DNA of 64,000 nucleotides, from positions 303,786 to 367,785 of the forward strand of contig CM067572.1 of the NCBI GenBank assembly GCA_034336665.1, given 5' to 3'. The notes beneath the pieces are model-generated. The model was not told the origin of the DNA. It did no database searches and saw only the letters and a list, made by a program, of their open reading frames with translations. Below, piece after piece: positions 40,222 through 51,325 of this stretch. How positions within the stretch are numbered: the first letter of the stretch is position 1; every line of letters begins with the position of its first letter. Source of the DNA: Luscinia megarhynchos (Eukaryota > Chordata > Aves > Passeriformes > Turdidae). A program made the position numbers and the translations under genes.

Positions 40222-41796
40222 TCAGGGCTGCTCAGGGGCATTGTTGGTGCTGCTGCCGGGCTGTGCAGGTGCCCAGCAGCCGTGAGTGCCTCTCTGCTCC
40301 GGGCTTTGGCAGCTCCAGAACTCCTCAGGGGCATTGTTGGTGCTGCTGCCCGGGTGTTCAGGTCCCCAACAGCCCTGGGCGCCGCTCTGCTCCGGGCTTT
40401 GCCGGCCTTGGGGAGCCGCTCTGCTCCGGGCTTTGCCGGCCCTGGGCTCCGCTCTGCTCCGGGCTTCGGCAGCCCTGGGCGCTGCTCTGCTCCGGGCTTT
40501 GGCAGCTCCAGAACTCCTCAGGGGCATTGTTGGTGCTGCTGCCCGGGTGTTCAGGTCCCCAACAGCCCTGGGCGCCGCTCTGCTCCGGGCTTTGCCGGCC
40601 CTGGGCTCCGCTCTGCTCCGGGCTTCGGCAGCCCTGGGCGCTGCTCTGCTCCGGGCTTTGGCAGCCCTGGGCGCTGCTCTGCTCCGGGCTTTGGCAGCTC
40701 CAGGACTCCTCAGGGGCACTGTTGGTGCTGCTGCCCGGGTGTTCAGGTCCCCAACAGCCCTGGGCGCCGCTCTGCTCCGGGCTTTGGCAGCCCTGGGCGC
40801 CGCTCTGCTCCGGCTTTGCCGGCCCTGGGCGCCGCGCTGCCGCTCGCTGCTGCGCTGCCCCTCCGGGCCCGTGCGCTCCTTCCCGTCCCCGGGCGCGGCG
40901 CTCGCCCCCGAGAGCTTGCTGCGGAAGGAGCGGGACAGGTGGTAGTAGAGGATGGGGTCGAGGCACAGGTTGCCCACGGCGAGCAGCAGCGTGCCCTCCT
41001 TGGCTCTGAAGAGCGCCCTGCGCAGCGCGCAGCTGCCCGCGCCGCGCTGGCTCAGCGTGTAGGGGATGCGCACGGCGTGGAACGGAGCGAAGCACAGCAG
41101 GTGCGCCCCGGCCACCAGCAGCACCTGCAGCAGCGCCCGGCGAGCGCGGCCGGCCCCGGGGCCGTGCCGGAGGCGCCAGCAGCGCCGCGCCAGCAGCGCC
41201 GGGCACAGCAGCAGCAGCGCCGAGACGTGCAGGAACAGCGCCGTGCACACGAAGTTGGAGAAGACGTGCCAGTCCCGCCCCAGGCGCGTTTTGAGGTCGA
41301 TGCAGCCCAGGCCGGGCCGCTCCGGCAGGCGGCGGGCGGGGATGGCCATGTTGGGCACGGTGAGCAGCAGCACCGTGAGCCACGCCGCGGCGCTCAGGGC
41401 GCGGGCGAAGCCGGGCTCCTGCGCGCCGAGCGCCCCGGGGCCGTGCGCCAGCTGCAGGCAGCGGTCCGCGCCCGCCAGCCCCAGGAACGCGATCGACACG
41501 TACATGCTCAGGTAGATGCAGCAGGCTGTCACCTGGCAGTGGAACACCCGCAGGCTCCAGGGCGCGATTCCCAGGTCGACAATAATCTTCACCGGCAGCG
41601 CCAGCGTCAGCAGCAGGTCTGCCGTGAGGAGGTTGATCAAGTAGATGCTCATCGACTTTGGTTTCTGGTCCTGCTGAGCGAATGCCCACAGCGCGAAACA
41701 GCTTCCAATGATGCCCACGAGAAAAATCAAGTAGTAAAAATAGGTAAAAGGTTCCATTTCGTCATAGAGATGACATTCAGAAACGTTGCTTGACAT
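40222..41796 (-). CDS. GPR171: GPR171, class A receptor, with repeat-encoded C-terminal extension
   Basis: P2Y-like receptor; BigLEN has been reported as ligand in mammals. Start chosen at 41796, giving MSSNVSECHLYDEMEPFTYF, which aligns with the human N terminus; the coding exon begins at 41845 after a ctctttttgtag acceptor. Seven membrane segments are visible, with LINLLTADLLLTLALPVKII (TM2), Cys in FHCQVTACCIYLSMYVSIAF (TM3), ADRCLQL in place of DRY, GCIDLKTRLGRDWH, RIPYTLSQ (TM6 end) and NLCLDPILYYHLSRSFRSK (TM7). The human protein is 319 residues. Here the frame passes the expected end (about 40840) and continues about 205 codons through an array with a 33-base period before stopping at 40222, for 524 residues. 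The 3' half is unusually GC-rich. Confidence 0.93.
   Translation of the reverse strand: MSSNVSECHLYDEMEPFTYFYYLIFLVGIIGSCFALWAFAQQDQKPKSMSIYLINLLTADLLLTLALPVKIIVDLGIAPWSLRVFHCQVTACCIYLSMYVSIAFLGLAGADRCLQLAHGPGALGAQEPGFARALSAAAWLTVLLLTVPNMAIPARRLPERPGLGCIDLKTRLGRDWHVFSNFVCTALFLHVSALLLLCPALLARRCWRLRHGPGAGRARRALLQVLLVAGAHLLCFAPFHAVRIPYTLSQRGAGSCALRRALFRAKEGTLLLAVGNLCLDPILYYHLSRSFRSKLSGASAAPGDGKERTGPEGQRSSERQRGAQGRQSRSRAAPRAAKARSRAAPRAVGDLNTRAAAPTVPLRSPGAAKARSRAAPRAAKARSRAAPRAAEARSRAEPRAGKARSRAAPRAVGDLNTRAAAPTMPLRSSGAAKARSRAAPRAAEARSRAEPRAGKARSRAAPQGRQSPEQSGAQGCWGPEHPGSSTNNAPEEFWSCQSPEQRGTHGCWAPAQPGSSTNNAPEQP
40225..40845 (-). repeat. GPR171: 33-base-period array at the GPR171 3' end
   Basis: Units like ctgctccgggctttggcagc + cctgggcgccgct, grouped into larger blocks of about 240 bases that repeat gaactcctcaggggcattg and gttcaggtccccaacagc. 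In the GPR171 frame a unit reads KARSRAAPRAA. Confidence 0.93.
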
Positions 41797-42308
41797 TGTA
41801 AATTCCTTGTGTGAGTTGGCTTTGCTGGCAGGAGATATCAAGGACCTACAAAAAGAGCCGAGGGAAAGGACATCAATGACATCAGCCTTTCCTGAGCAGC
41901 AGTATCATTCTCTCAGAATTTTGTTTGATTAATTATAAAAAACCCAAAACAATTAGAAGTATCTTTCTCCCTCTTCATGCTGCTTCCCAAATATTCAGGA
42001 GGGCTTTCTTCTCATGCTGGAAGAATTAGGAATGTATCAGGATTTGTTTCTGAAGGCATAGAGCCTTCTGAGCAGCATTTCCACCACAGCAGCTTTTCTG
42101 GCAGCGCTTGGTTCAACACCATCCTCCAGCCACAATGCTAGAGAAAAAGGTTTGAATCTATTTAAGCATCTGGTTAATAATGATCATACTAAAACATCTT
42201 AACTTTTGAAGGATTGAAGCTTTTATTTTAATGAAAAAAGCAATATTTGTAGCATCCCCGCTCTGTAAAGATGCATTGGGAGTTCTGAGAGAATGCACTG
42301 TCCAACCA

Positions 42309-42467
42309 ATATATAATATATAATATATAATATATAATATATAATATATAATATATAATATATTATATATTATATATTATATATTATATATTATATATTA
42401 TATATTATATATTATATATTATATATTATATATTATATATTATATATTATATATTATATATTATATA
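42309..42467. repeat. AT heptamer array with inverted halves
   Basis: About seven copies of atataat (42309-42360) switch to about fifteen copies of the complementary phase attatat (42361-42467). The switch makes a perfect inverted repeat with arms near 50 bases. Confidence 0.95.
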
Positions 42468-43199
42468 CAGATATGTCAGATGGGTGAGCTAATGGTCCTC
42501 AGCAGCCCCAAGGTTTGCACACTGCTCTCGATTCCTGCTTGAACACAGAACAAATTAACTGCATTTTTATTAAACCTTTAGGAAAAGCACATTTTGAAAG
42601 AGGCAGATAATGAATAATTTTGCTCACCTTCTTTGTAGGCTCCAGTAGAGAGGAAAGTAGACAACTTTGGTCCTAATTTAGCTAAGTGCCCCTGGAAGAC
42701 TGAGGGTTTTTTTCTTCGCTATGTCAGTCTGCTGCAGGGAATGTTTGTGGGAAGTTCCTTTGAATTTCTTGGAACCCAGACGCTGATGTCTTGATTAGCT
42801 CAGACTGCAGCACTTCTGTTTCTATCTATTGCACAGAATATTTTATTCAATGTAAGAGAACACCTGCATGTGCAATTGAATCTGTTGATTGTGCCCAGGT
42901 TTGCGAGCACCCCGTGGGCAGGTGCTGCAGGCACTGGCGGTGCTGGGGAGCAGGCTGCTCCCCGCAGTGCGTGCAGGTGTGTCCTGTGCTGAGCAGCTGC
43001 AGCGGCTCTGGGGAGGGCAGCAGGGCAGCAGGGCTGGGCTGGGCTCCAGCCTGTCCCCACCAGCACCCCCAGCCTGTGCCGTGGCACTGGCAGTGCCCAG
43101 GGCTGAGCAGGGCGTGCCACATCTGGGGCTGGCCCTCGTGGAGAGCTGAGCAGGTGGGACAGACCAGCTGGAGCCACCTACCTGTGCTGGAGGCCTGGG

Positions 43200-43545
43200 C
43201 TGTGCAGAGCACGGGCTGCCCAGGCTGCTGTCACCAGGCTGCTGTCCCAGGCTGCTGTCACCTCCTGTCCAGAGCTGCTGTCCCAGGCTGCTGTCCCAGG
43301 CTGCTGTCCCAGGGCTGCTGTCACCTCCTGTCCAGAGCTGCTGTCCCAGGCTGCTGTCCCCAGGCTGCTGTCCCAGGGCTGCTGTCACCTCCTGTCCAGA
43401 GCTGCTGTCACCTCCTGTCCAGAGCTGCTGTCACCAGGCTGCTGTCACCTGCTGCCCAGGGCTGCTGTCACCTCCTGTCTAGAGCTGCTGTCACCTCCTG
43501 TCCCAGCCCTCCTGCCCCAGCCCTGCTGCCCCAGCCCTGCTGTCC
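43200..43545. repeat. GCTGCTGTCACCTCCTGTCC-type array
   Basis: About 15 imperfect copies of gctgctgtcacctcctgtcc + aga, alternating with gctgctgtcccag. Confidence 0.9.
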
Positions 43546-46080
43546 CTGCTGTCGCCCCCTGCCCAGGCTGCTCTGCAGGCTGCACACGGGGCTGTGGTTT
43601 CCAGAGGAGCTGCTGACACAGTTAAACTCAGCCTTCAAACGCTGCATCACGTGGGGGTTACCCAAAAGGGCAGGGACGGGAAATAAAGAAGTGCTCAGGA
43701 GCAGCCAGAGCCCGTTCCTGCTCCTGGGGCTGTGGCTGTGACAGCACTGGCTCTTCCTTTGCTTTGTTTCCATAAGTCTGAAACCCTGTTTCCCCCCTTC
43801 CCTGCATGTATCTCACATTTAAAACCCATCTGAAATCAGGATTTTGCAATATAATTGGTCCTCGTTCGTTTTAATACTCCTGCATGCAATTCTAGGTTCT
43901 GGGAATCTCATGGTGTTTGTTTTAGAGTTACACCTCAGCTGGTAGATTTGAAGACACCTAGGGACTCTGCTGATTGCAATGAATGAATTGTAAATCTTTG
44001 GGTATCTTCCAAGCACTATTAAAAGGAAAAATTACACATTAGGGAAGTTGGGGAAATATTTTTTTTTGTTTGTTTGGTTGGTTTGGGAAACCATGAGAAA
44101 AGACCTGACACCATGCTGGGGGTGAGGTGCTGACAGCAAAACTGAAACTCCAGCTGGTGGCCCTTGGCTGTAGTTGAGAGTCCAGAGGAATTTACAAACT
44201 TTGTACCAGAGATTTGTGGAGGAACAGATGAAGAATGTCTGGTTTTAGGTTTAGTCATAAACTGAAAGTTCAGACCATATTTGTCAAAATGTTTGCAAAG
44301 CTTCAGAATCTGGAATGATCCTGTGTCCAGCTGTGAGCAAGCACAGATTAATTCTGTAGTGTTAATTTTATAGTTCTGCTGATGCAAACTGGCCTTCCTG
44401 TGCTTGTAGGGTTCTCAACCCCAAACTGCAGCACTGAGAACTGGCTCTGTCTGTGTGTCTCAGTCAGCTTCTCCTTTGCTGTAGGCCAGTTTACAGCTCA
44501 GGGAACCTTTCCAGGTGCAGAAGGACACAGTGGTGGTTCAGAAACCTTTGCTGCAGAAGGGCTGTGGGGAGGGAGCAGCTGCTGGAATGTGCATTCCCTG
44601 AGCTGTGGGGCTGCCCTGGGGTGCCTGAGGCTGATGTGAGAGGATTCATTTACCCAGGGCTGAAAGGAACCTGGCAGCTGATGCAGCCAAGTGAGGAGCA
44701 AGGCTGAGCAGAGGGAGCAGAGGCCTGGCCTGGCACTGGTGGGACCTGGACCTGGCACTCTTGGGGGATGGCAGCAGGACAGGCCAGGGAACCTCTTGGG
44801 GGAGGATTTTTTAACATGAATGAAAAGCTGGAAATGTAGCATCCCTTTTGAACACAGGTTTGATCACCACCCAGTCCCCTGTGCCTGCATGTAGACTCTT
44901 GTTCTAACACCAGTAATCTGGTGAGGTGTGAAACAACTGCACAATATAAATATTTTTTTCAAAGCTTGCAAGGCAATCAAGAAGTTGTTCAAATTTATAT
45001 TGTGGAAATGTTTTCATCTGTCTGTGCCAGTGATCTTTCACTGCTGCAATGATGGAAATTGATGTAGGCAAATACCAAGCCCTGCCATGTAGGGAATGGA
45101 ATGTTTTTGCCATAAATGACCAAAGATCTCCCACCAAGCACCAGATTCCCCTCCCAGCTGGTTCCCTGCCTTGGAGGGCAGAGCCCCAGTGTGACAGTCA
45201 GGCAGCTCTGAAAGAGCCATATAAATATCTTTAATGTATTTTCTTTCACAAACACAACTCCTGCAGTCCCTGTGGGCAGGTTCATCTCCCAGGGCTGCCC
45301 CAGGCACTGGTGGGGAGCTGGTGCCCACTGGGATCAGGCTGGACCTGCTCTGCTGCTGGCTGGGAAGTGCCTGGAGCTGAATTTGCTCCAAAATCTCTGT
45401 GTGAACCCAGCGGAGGTGCCCAGAGTTTAGCTGGGGTACAATCCTGTGGGATGGTAGAATCCTGCTGCTGACCACTGGTGTTGGATAAGAGAAGTTACCC
45501 ACAGCCTTAGAGAAGGTGCAAGGGTGAAATGTTTAAATATTTTTCACCCTTAGATCTGTTTGGGCTAAAATGAAATGCAGTGGCAGAAAGATGAAAGGCT
45601 TGTTATTTCTGTTCCCAAAGCTTCTTTAAGTAAAATGAAGATATTCAGCTCCAGAGCCACTGTCTGAAAGCTTTAGCAGATACTTTAGGCCCTGGTATGT
45701 TTTCCCAGTACAATAATAAAATCAATTTTTAAAAAAGCTGCTATGAACGATAAAGTCACAAATGAGATTATATGTGTGTAGAGCAGGGTGGTGGCTTTCA
45801 GCCAGAAATGCTTTACTGGTACAGTCAGAAATGCTTTACTGCTGTGTAAAAATCACAGGAAAACCAGCAAAGCATTAGCAGTGGGCTGGAGTGTGGCAGA
45901 GTTTGTAGGCAGCTGCACTCGTGTGCTCCCAGCTGGGTCTGTGATGTTCTTGCTCCTTCTGCCCCAGCAGGGGGGAGTTGCTGCACTTGGTGTGGACACG
46001 TTTCTGTTCAGGTAATTCCAGAGAAGCAGCTGGTGTGGTTTGGTCTGTTGGATGGTTCTTTCAGAGACTCCACCACTCTG
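43546..46080. other. Intergenic, no gene recognised
   Basis: Spacer between GPR171 and P2RY14. No exon of MED12L or any other gene recognised on either strand. Confidence 0.45.
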
Positions 46081-46084
46081 GACT

Positions 46085-47520
46085 CCAGGATGTGCTGCTC
46101 CAGGGGCTGCTCTCTGCTCTGAGGTCCAGGTGGTGCCACACCAGTGCAGGCAGGGCACAGCTGAGCTGCACAGTGAATATATTGGGATCTGCTCTGAGAT
46201 CCAGGGTGGTGCCACACCAGTGCAGCCAGGGCACAGCTGAGCCTGCACAGTGAATACATTGGGATCTGTGAGATCCAGGGTGTGTCACACCAGTGCAGCC
46301 AGGGCACAGCTGAGCCTGCACAGTGAATACATTGGGATCTGTGAGATCCAGGGTGTGTCACACCAGTGCAGGCAGGGCACAGCTGAGCTGCACAGTGAAT
46401 ATATTGGGATCTGCTCTGAGATCCAGGGTGTGTCACACCCCAAACAGCCAGGGCACAGCTGAGCTGCACAGTGAATACATTGGGATCTGTGAGATCCAGG
46501 GTGTGTCACACCCCAAACAGCCAGGGCACAGCTGAGCTGCACAGTGAATACATTGGGATCTGTGGGATCCAGGGTGTGTCACACCCCAAAGAGCCAGGGC
46601 ACAGCTGAGCCTGCACAGTGAATACATTGGGATCTGTGAGATCCAGGGTGTGTCACACCCCAAACAGCCAGGGCACAGCTGAGCTGCACAGTGAATACAT
46701 TGGGATCTGTGGGATCCAGGGTGTGTCACACCCCAAAGAGCCAGGGCACAGCTGAGCCTGCACAGTGAATACATTGGGATCTGTGAGATCCAGGGTGTGT
46801 CACACCCCAAACAGCCAGGGCACAGCTGAGCCAGCACAGTGAATACATTGGGATCTGTGAGATCCAGGGTGTGTCACACCAGTGCAGGCAGGGCACAGCT
46901 GAGCTGCACAGTGAATATATTGGGATCTGCTCTGAGATCCAGGGTGTGTCACACCCCAAACAGCCAGGGCACAGCTGAGCTGCACAGTGAATACATTGGG
47001 ATCTGTGAGATCCAGGGTGTGTCACACCCCAAACAGCCAGGGCACAGCTGAGCTGCACAGTGAATACATTGGGATCTGCTCTGAGATCCAGGGTGGTGCC
47101 ACACCCCAAACAGCCAGGGCACAGCTGAGCTGCACAGTGAATACATTTGGATCTGTGGGATCCAGGGTGTGTCACACCCCAAACAGCCAGGGCACAGCTG
47201 AGCCTGCACAGTGAATACATTGGGATCTGCTCTGAGATCCAGGGTGGTGCCACACCCCAAACAGCCAGGGCACAGCTGAGCTGCACAGTGAATATATTGG
47301 GATCTGCTCTGAGATCCAGGGTGTGTCACACCCCAAACAGCCAGGGCACAGCTGAGCTGCACAGTGAATACATTGGGATCTGTGACATCCAGGTGGTGTC
47401 ACACCCCAAACAGCCAGGGCACAGCTGAGCTGCACAGTGAATACATTTGGATCCTCTCTGAGATCCAGGGTGGTGTCACACCCCAAACAGCCAGGGCACA
47501 GCTGAGCCAGCACAGTGAAT
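46085..47520. repeat. 73-78 base minisatellite downstream of P2RY14
   Basis: About 19 copies of a unit containing gcacagtgaatacattggga, tctgtgagatccagggtgtg and ccaaacagccagggcacag. Two subtypes differ by tctgctctgag and by cagtgcagg versus caaacagc. It ends about 160 bases after the P2RY14 stop, so it probably lies in its 3'UTR. Confidence 0.95.
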
Positions 47521-47679
47521 ACACTGGCACAGGCAGTGCTGGCTTTAGCCAGAGAAGCAGCCCCTGGTGCCATGCTGAGCCCCTCTCCTGTTTGCTGCTG
47601 GCTGTGGTGTGCTCTGTGTCCTTGGGACATTTGCTCATCAATAATTTCCTGAAATGTACATTTCTGCACAGACCCAAAC

Positions 47680-48693
47680 CTACACTATGTTTATACTTTC
47701 CCGAAGTGTGTTTGATCTTCTGCATTTAGAAATTTCAACCTGACATGAAGCTTTTGGCTTGAGGTGCAGTTTTTGATACAGCTTTTCTCTGAAGGGGAGG
47801 CAGAGGAAAAAATAAATAATGGGGTCCAGGCAGACGTTTGCAGCAGACAGCAGCAGAGTGAACTCCTTGGCGTAGAACAGGGACCTTTGGGAGTGGCAGC
47901 TGAAGCGGGAGCTGGTCTGGCTCAGGGTGTAGGGGGTCCTGCAGAGGTGGTAGGGCACGAAGCAAACGACAAACACAAACATGATGGTGAATATGTTCCG
48001 GCTGGTTTTCCTCTTGGCCATGTCTGAGCTCCTCCGGAACTTTTTGTAAGAGCTGTATATTTTTTTGGATATAGAAGTGTAAAACACGATCAGCAGAAAA
48101 AAAACAATCCAGAAAATCCCTGTGCAGATATAGGTTGTTGCTTTGTGCCACTGCCTGCCCAGCTCGCTTTTAAGGCCTATACATTTCGTGGAGTAACTGT
48201 CTTTAGTGATTTCATTAGTTAAAATCATATTTGGAAGCGACATAGCCATCATCAGCAGCCATATGGCCACAGAGACCACCTTGCTGTAGCTGACCGTGTG
48301 CACGAAGGAGGTGAGCAGAGGCCGCACGATCTTGTAGTACCTGTCGAAGCCGATGAGGCCGAAGAAGCAGATGCTGATGTACATGCTCATGTAGAACAGC
48401 ACGGCCGAGTACCGGCACACGAACAGGCTCAGCCCGGGGGCAGCCAGCCCCGAGTCCGCCAGGATTTTGAAAGGGAAGGTCAGGCTCATGAGCAGGTCGG
48501 CCGCAGCGACGTTCTTGAGGTAGACGATGAAGCTCTTGGTGCTGGGCACGTGCAGGAAGAGCCAGGCCGCCAGCGCGTTGAGCGCCAGCCCCGCCAGGCC
48601 GACGAGGCCGTAGAGCAGCGGGATGGCCGTGCTGCTGAGCGCCGAGCCCAGGCCGCAGCCGCCCCCCGACGAGTTGCTGCTGGAGTTGGGCAT
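47680..48693 (-). CDS. P2RY14: P2Y purinoceptor 14 (UDP-sugar receptor)
   Basis: Gi-coupled receptor for UDP-glucose and related UDP-sugars. Single coding exon of 337 residues, against 338 in human. The exon begins at 48711 after a ttccctgctggcag acceptor, 18 bases before the ATG. Features: N-glycosylation sites at the N terminus ([11 protein letters not shown]), TM2 [22 protein letters not shown]3 Cys in [79 protein letters not shown], and tail [11 protein letters not shown]. The LKSELGR and FREKL segments separate it from P2RY12, P2RY13 and GPR87. An out-of-frame ATG lies upstream at 48709. Confidence 0.95.
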   Translation of the reverse strand: MPNSSSNSSGGGCGLGSALSSTAIPLLYGLVGLAGLALNALAAWLFLHVPSTKSFIVYLKNVAAADLLMSLTFPFKILADSGLAAPGLSLFVCRYSAVLFYMSMYISICFFGLIGFDRYYKIVRPLLTSFVHTVSYSKVVSVAIWLLMMAMSLPNMILTNEITKDSYSTKCIGLKSELGRQWHKATTYICTGIFWIVFFLLIVFYTSISKKIYSSYKKFRRSSDMAKRKTSRNIFTIMFVFVVCFVPYHLCRTPYTLSQTSSRFSCHSQRSLFYAKEFTLLLSAANVCLDPIIYFFLCLPFREKLYQKLHLKPKASCQVEISKCRRSNTLRESINIV

Positions 48694-48711
48694 CTCGCGC
48701 TCTCCTCATGC

Positions 48712-50635
48712 CTGCCAGCAGGGAACAGAGGAGCTCAGCATCGCCCAGAGCCCCCCGCCCTCGCTCCCAAACTCACCCAGAAATGGCCACGCTCCCACAG
48801 GCCAGCACTCCCAGCAGGGAACGCAGAGATGCTCTGGGTGGGGCCATCCCCCTTTCTGCTGGTGTTGCTGCTTCTCCCTCTGACCTTCCCCTGCTGCCTT
48901 CCAGCCCAGGGCTGCAGGTGTGAGCTGCTGCTGTGAGCTGGGCTGACCCGCAGCCAGCGGTGACCCAGGGTCCATGAGATGTGCTCAAGGACTGGTACCT
49001 TTGACACTGATTTACCATGAAACATGAGTGATATGAATATTAATATTCCTGCTCAAATGTCCTCCTGTGTGGCAACCCCAGTGCTCCCCTGCAAGGAGCT
49101 CACACGTGGTGAGAAGAGTTTGCTGGACACTTCCAGCAGCCCAGCACGCAGGAGCGTGTCTGAGTGCTAGCTGGCAATGTGGGAGCTTGAGCTGGCTTCC
49201 CAAGCCTGTCAGATTTACATTGAAAGGGTTTCCGAGAAGAAATCACATCTGCTGCCCGCTTTTCTTTGCCAGAATGTTTGTGGGGGTGGATTATCCTCTG
49301 TGGGGAGGGCAGAACAAATATAGATACAAATATAATGCAGCTGTATTTGGCAATTGAAACCCTGGGCAACTGGAAAATACGTGCCTTGGAGCTGGGAAAA
49401 AACCCACTTTGTCTTTTAGAAAATGAAGAATTTCCTTTTATCCCCATTCTGAATCAGTAACTGATGTCTCTGTGGAGCAGGTTGGAGCCTGAATGCAACC
49501 TTGCAATAGCTAGAAATGGACACTTCTTCTCAAATAGGTGAGAAGGTCTCCTTTGGTGTGTTGTTTTCCGTGCCTCTTGCAGATGGTGCAAAGGCTGATC
49601 AGCTCAGGGGTGCTCTGGAGCCTGCACGGGTCAGTGTTACCCTGGGCACACCAGAGCCTGCCCTCAGCCTCCTCCTGCTCATCATCCCAGAGCAGCCACC
49701 CTGGCTTTGTGCTTCAGCTCCAGTCTGCACGGCATTTGCTTCTGTGTGGCTGAGTTTTAAAAGGAAAAGAAGGTTTGGAGAGCAGGTATTAAACCATCAC
49801 ACGGGCAGGTGTGTTAGAGCTGGCATTTTATGTGGGCAGAGCTTGGGGTGATAGTGCTGAAATTAGCAAATGGCATTTTAATTTAAACAGTAACACGTTG
49901 TATTTAAAACCTGCTCTCTTCTGCTGTGTCCCTGCTCACCTTCTCCCTCCAGGCTGCTCAGCAGGACCCTCTCTCTGCACATGGTGTGTTAAGAACTTGG
50001 TCCCTCTCTGTAGGGTTTTCTACAGCCAAGAACCCTCAGATCTTTCTGTGCTTGGACTTGGGGGCAGAGATTAAATTGTTTAGAAGTTCATGAAGTATGT
50101 TTTGTGCTGAAGCATCACACAACAAAGGATTATTTCAGAACTGTGGGACTAGAGATGTGAACATCAAATCTTTGTGAAGTCCATTGTGTCTGTGCAGCAC
50201 GGAGAACACCCTGTACAAATTTTACATTTGATACAACAGATTTATCAACTGTCTGTCACTGGGAGGGAGCCACAGGACCCTGCACACCTTCCCATGCCTT
50301 CGGCATGTCCTTACCTCCCCTCAGCGGCCTGCTGTGGAGTTCTGCCGAGGCTCCAGGGCTCTGTCCATTCCCAGGCACGCTGCTCCCGCTGGGACTCCTG
50401 CGGGAGACACACAGACAGTCCTGTGCGCTGGCAGGGTCACTGTGCTCGGTGTGCTCCTGCAGCTCAGGCTGAGCAGCGCCAGACACGGCCCGGCTCTGCG
50501 GAGAGCTGCAGGGAAGGTGGGGATGGGCACGGGGCAGTGCCCAGCTGAGCCCCGTCCCTGCAGGGCAGGGCTGGAGGCTCCAGCGTGCCCGGCGAGCGCC
50601 GCGCTGTGCTCTGCTCACTTTGTCTGTTTTACCTC
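48712..50635. other. Upstream of P2RY14, no gene recognised
   Basis: Unique-looking sequence without recognisable exons; probably part of the P2RY14 5'UTR intron. Confidence 0.45.
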
Positions 50636-50639
50636 CGGG

Positions 50640-51325
50640 ACACCTTCTCACTCTCAGATTTTCTGTTCTCTGTGCCACCTTGTCACACTCAGCTTTGTCT
50701 TTGTGCCACCTCACACTCAGCTTTATCTGTTCCTCGTGTCACCTTGTCACACTCAGTTTTATCTGTTCCTCGTGTCACCTTGTCACACTCAGTTTTATCT
50801 GCTCTTTGTGCCACCTTGTCACACTCAGTTTTATCTGTTTTATCTCTGTGCCACCTTCTCACACTCATCTTTGTCTACTCTTTGTGTCACCTTCTCACAC
50901 TCAGCTTTATCTGTTCTTTGTGTCACCTTCTCACACTCACCTTTGTCTGTCTTTGTGTCACCTTCTCACACTCAGCTTTATCTGTCTTTGTGCCACCTTG
51001 TCACACTCACCTTTGTCTTTGTGTCACCTTGTCACACTCAGCTTTATCTGTTCTCTGTGTCACCTTGTCACACTCACCTTTGTCTTTGTGTCACCTTGTC
51101 ACACTCAGCTTTATCTGTTCTCTGTGTCACCTTGTCACACTCAGCTTTATCTGGTTTTGTGCCACCTTCTCACTCTCAGCTTTATCTGTTCTCTGTGTCA
51201 CCTTGTCACACTCAGCTTTATCTGGTTTTGTGCCACCTTCTCACACTCAGCTTTCTGTTTTATCTTTGTGTCACCTTCTCACACTCAGCTTTATCTGTTC
51301 TCTGTGCCACCTCCTCACACTCGGC
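50640..51325. repeat. ~36-base array (ctttatctgttctctgtgtc...)
   Basis: About 19 imperfect copies of accttgtcacactcagcttt + atctgttctctgtgtc. All three forward frames stay open across it; not coding. Confidence 0.94.

Noticed and set aside
41797..41841. Earlier ATG of GPR171 at 41841
   Set aside because: It lies 15 codons upstream of the start that aligns with the human N terminus; the added residues (MISPASKANSHKEFT) have no counterpart.
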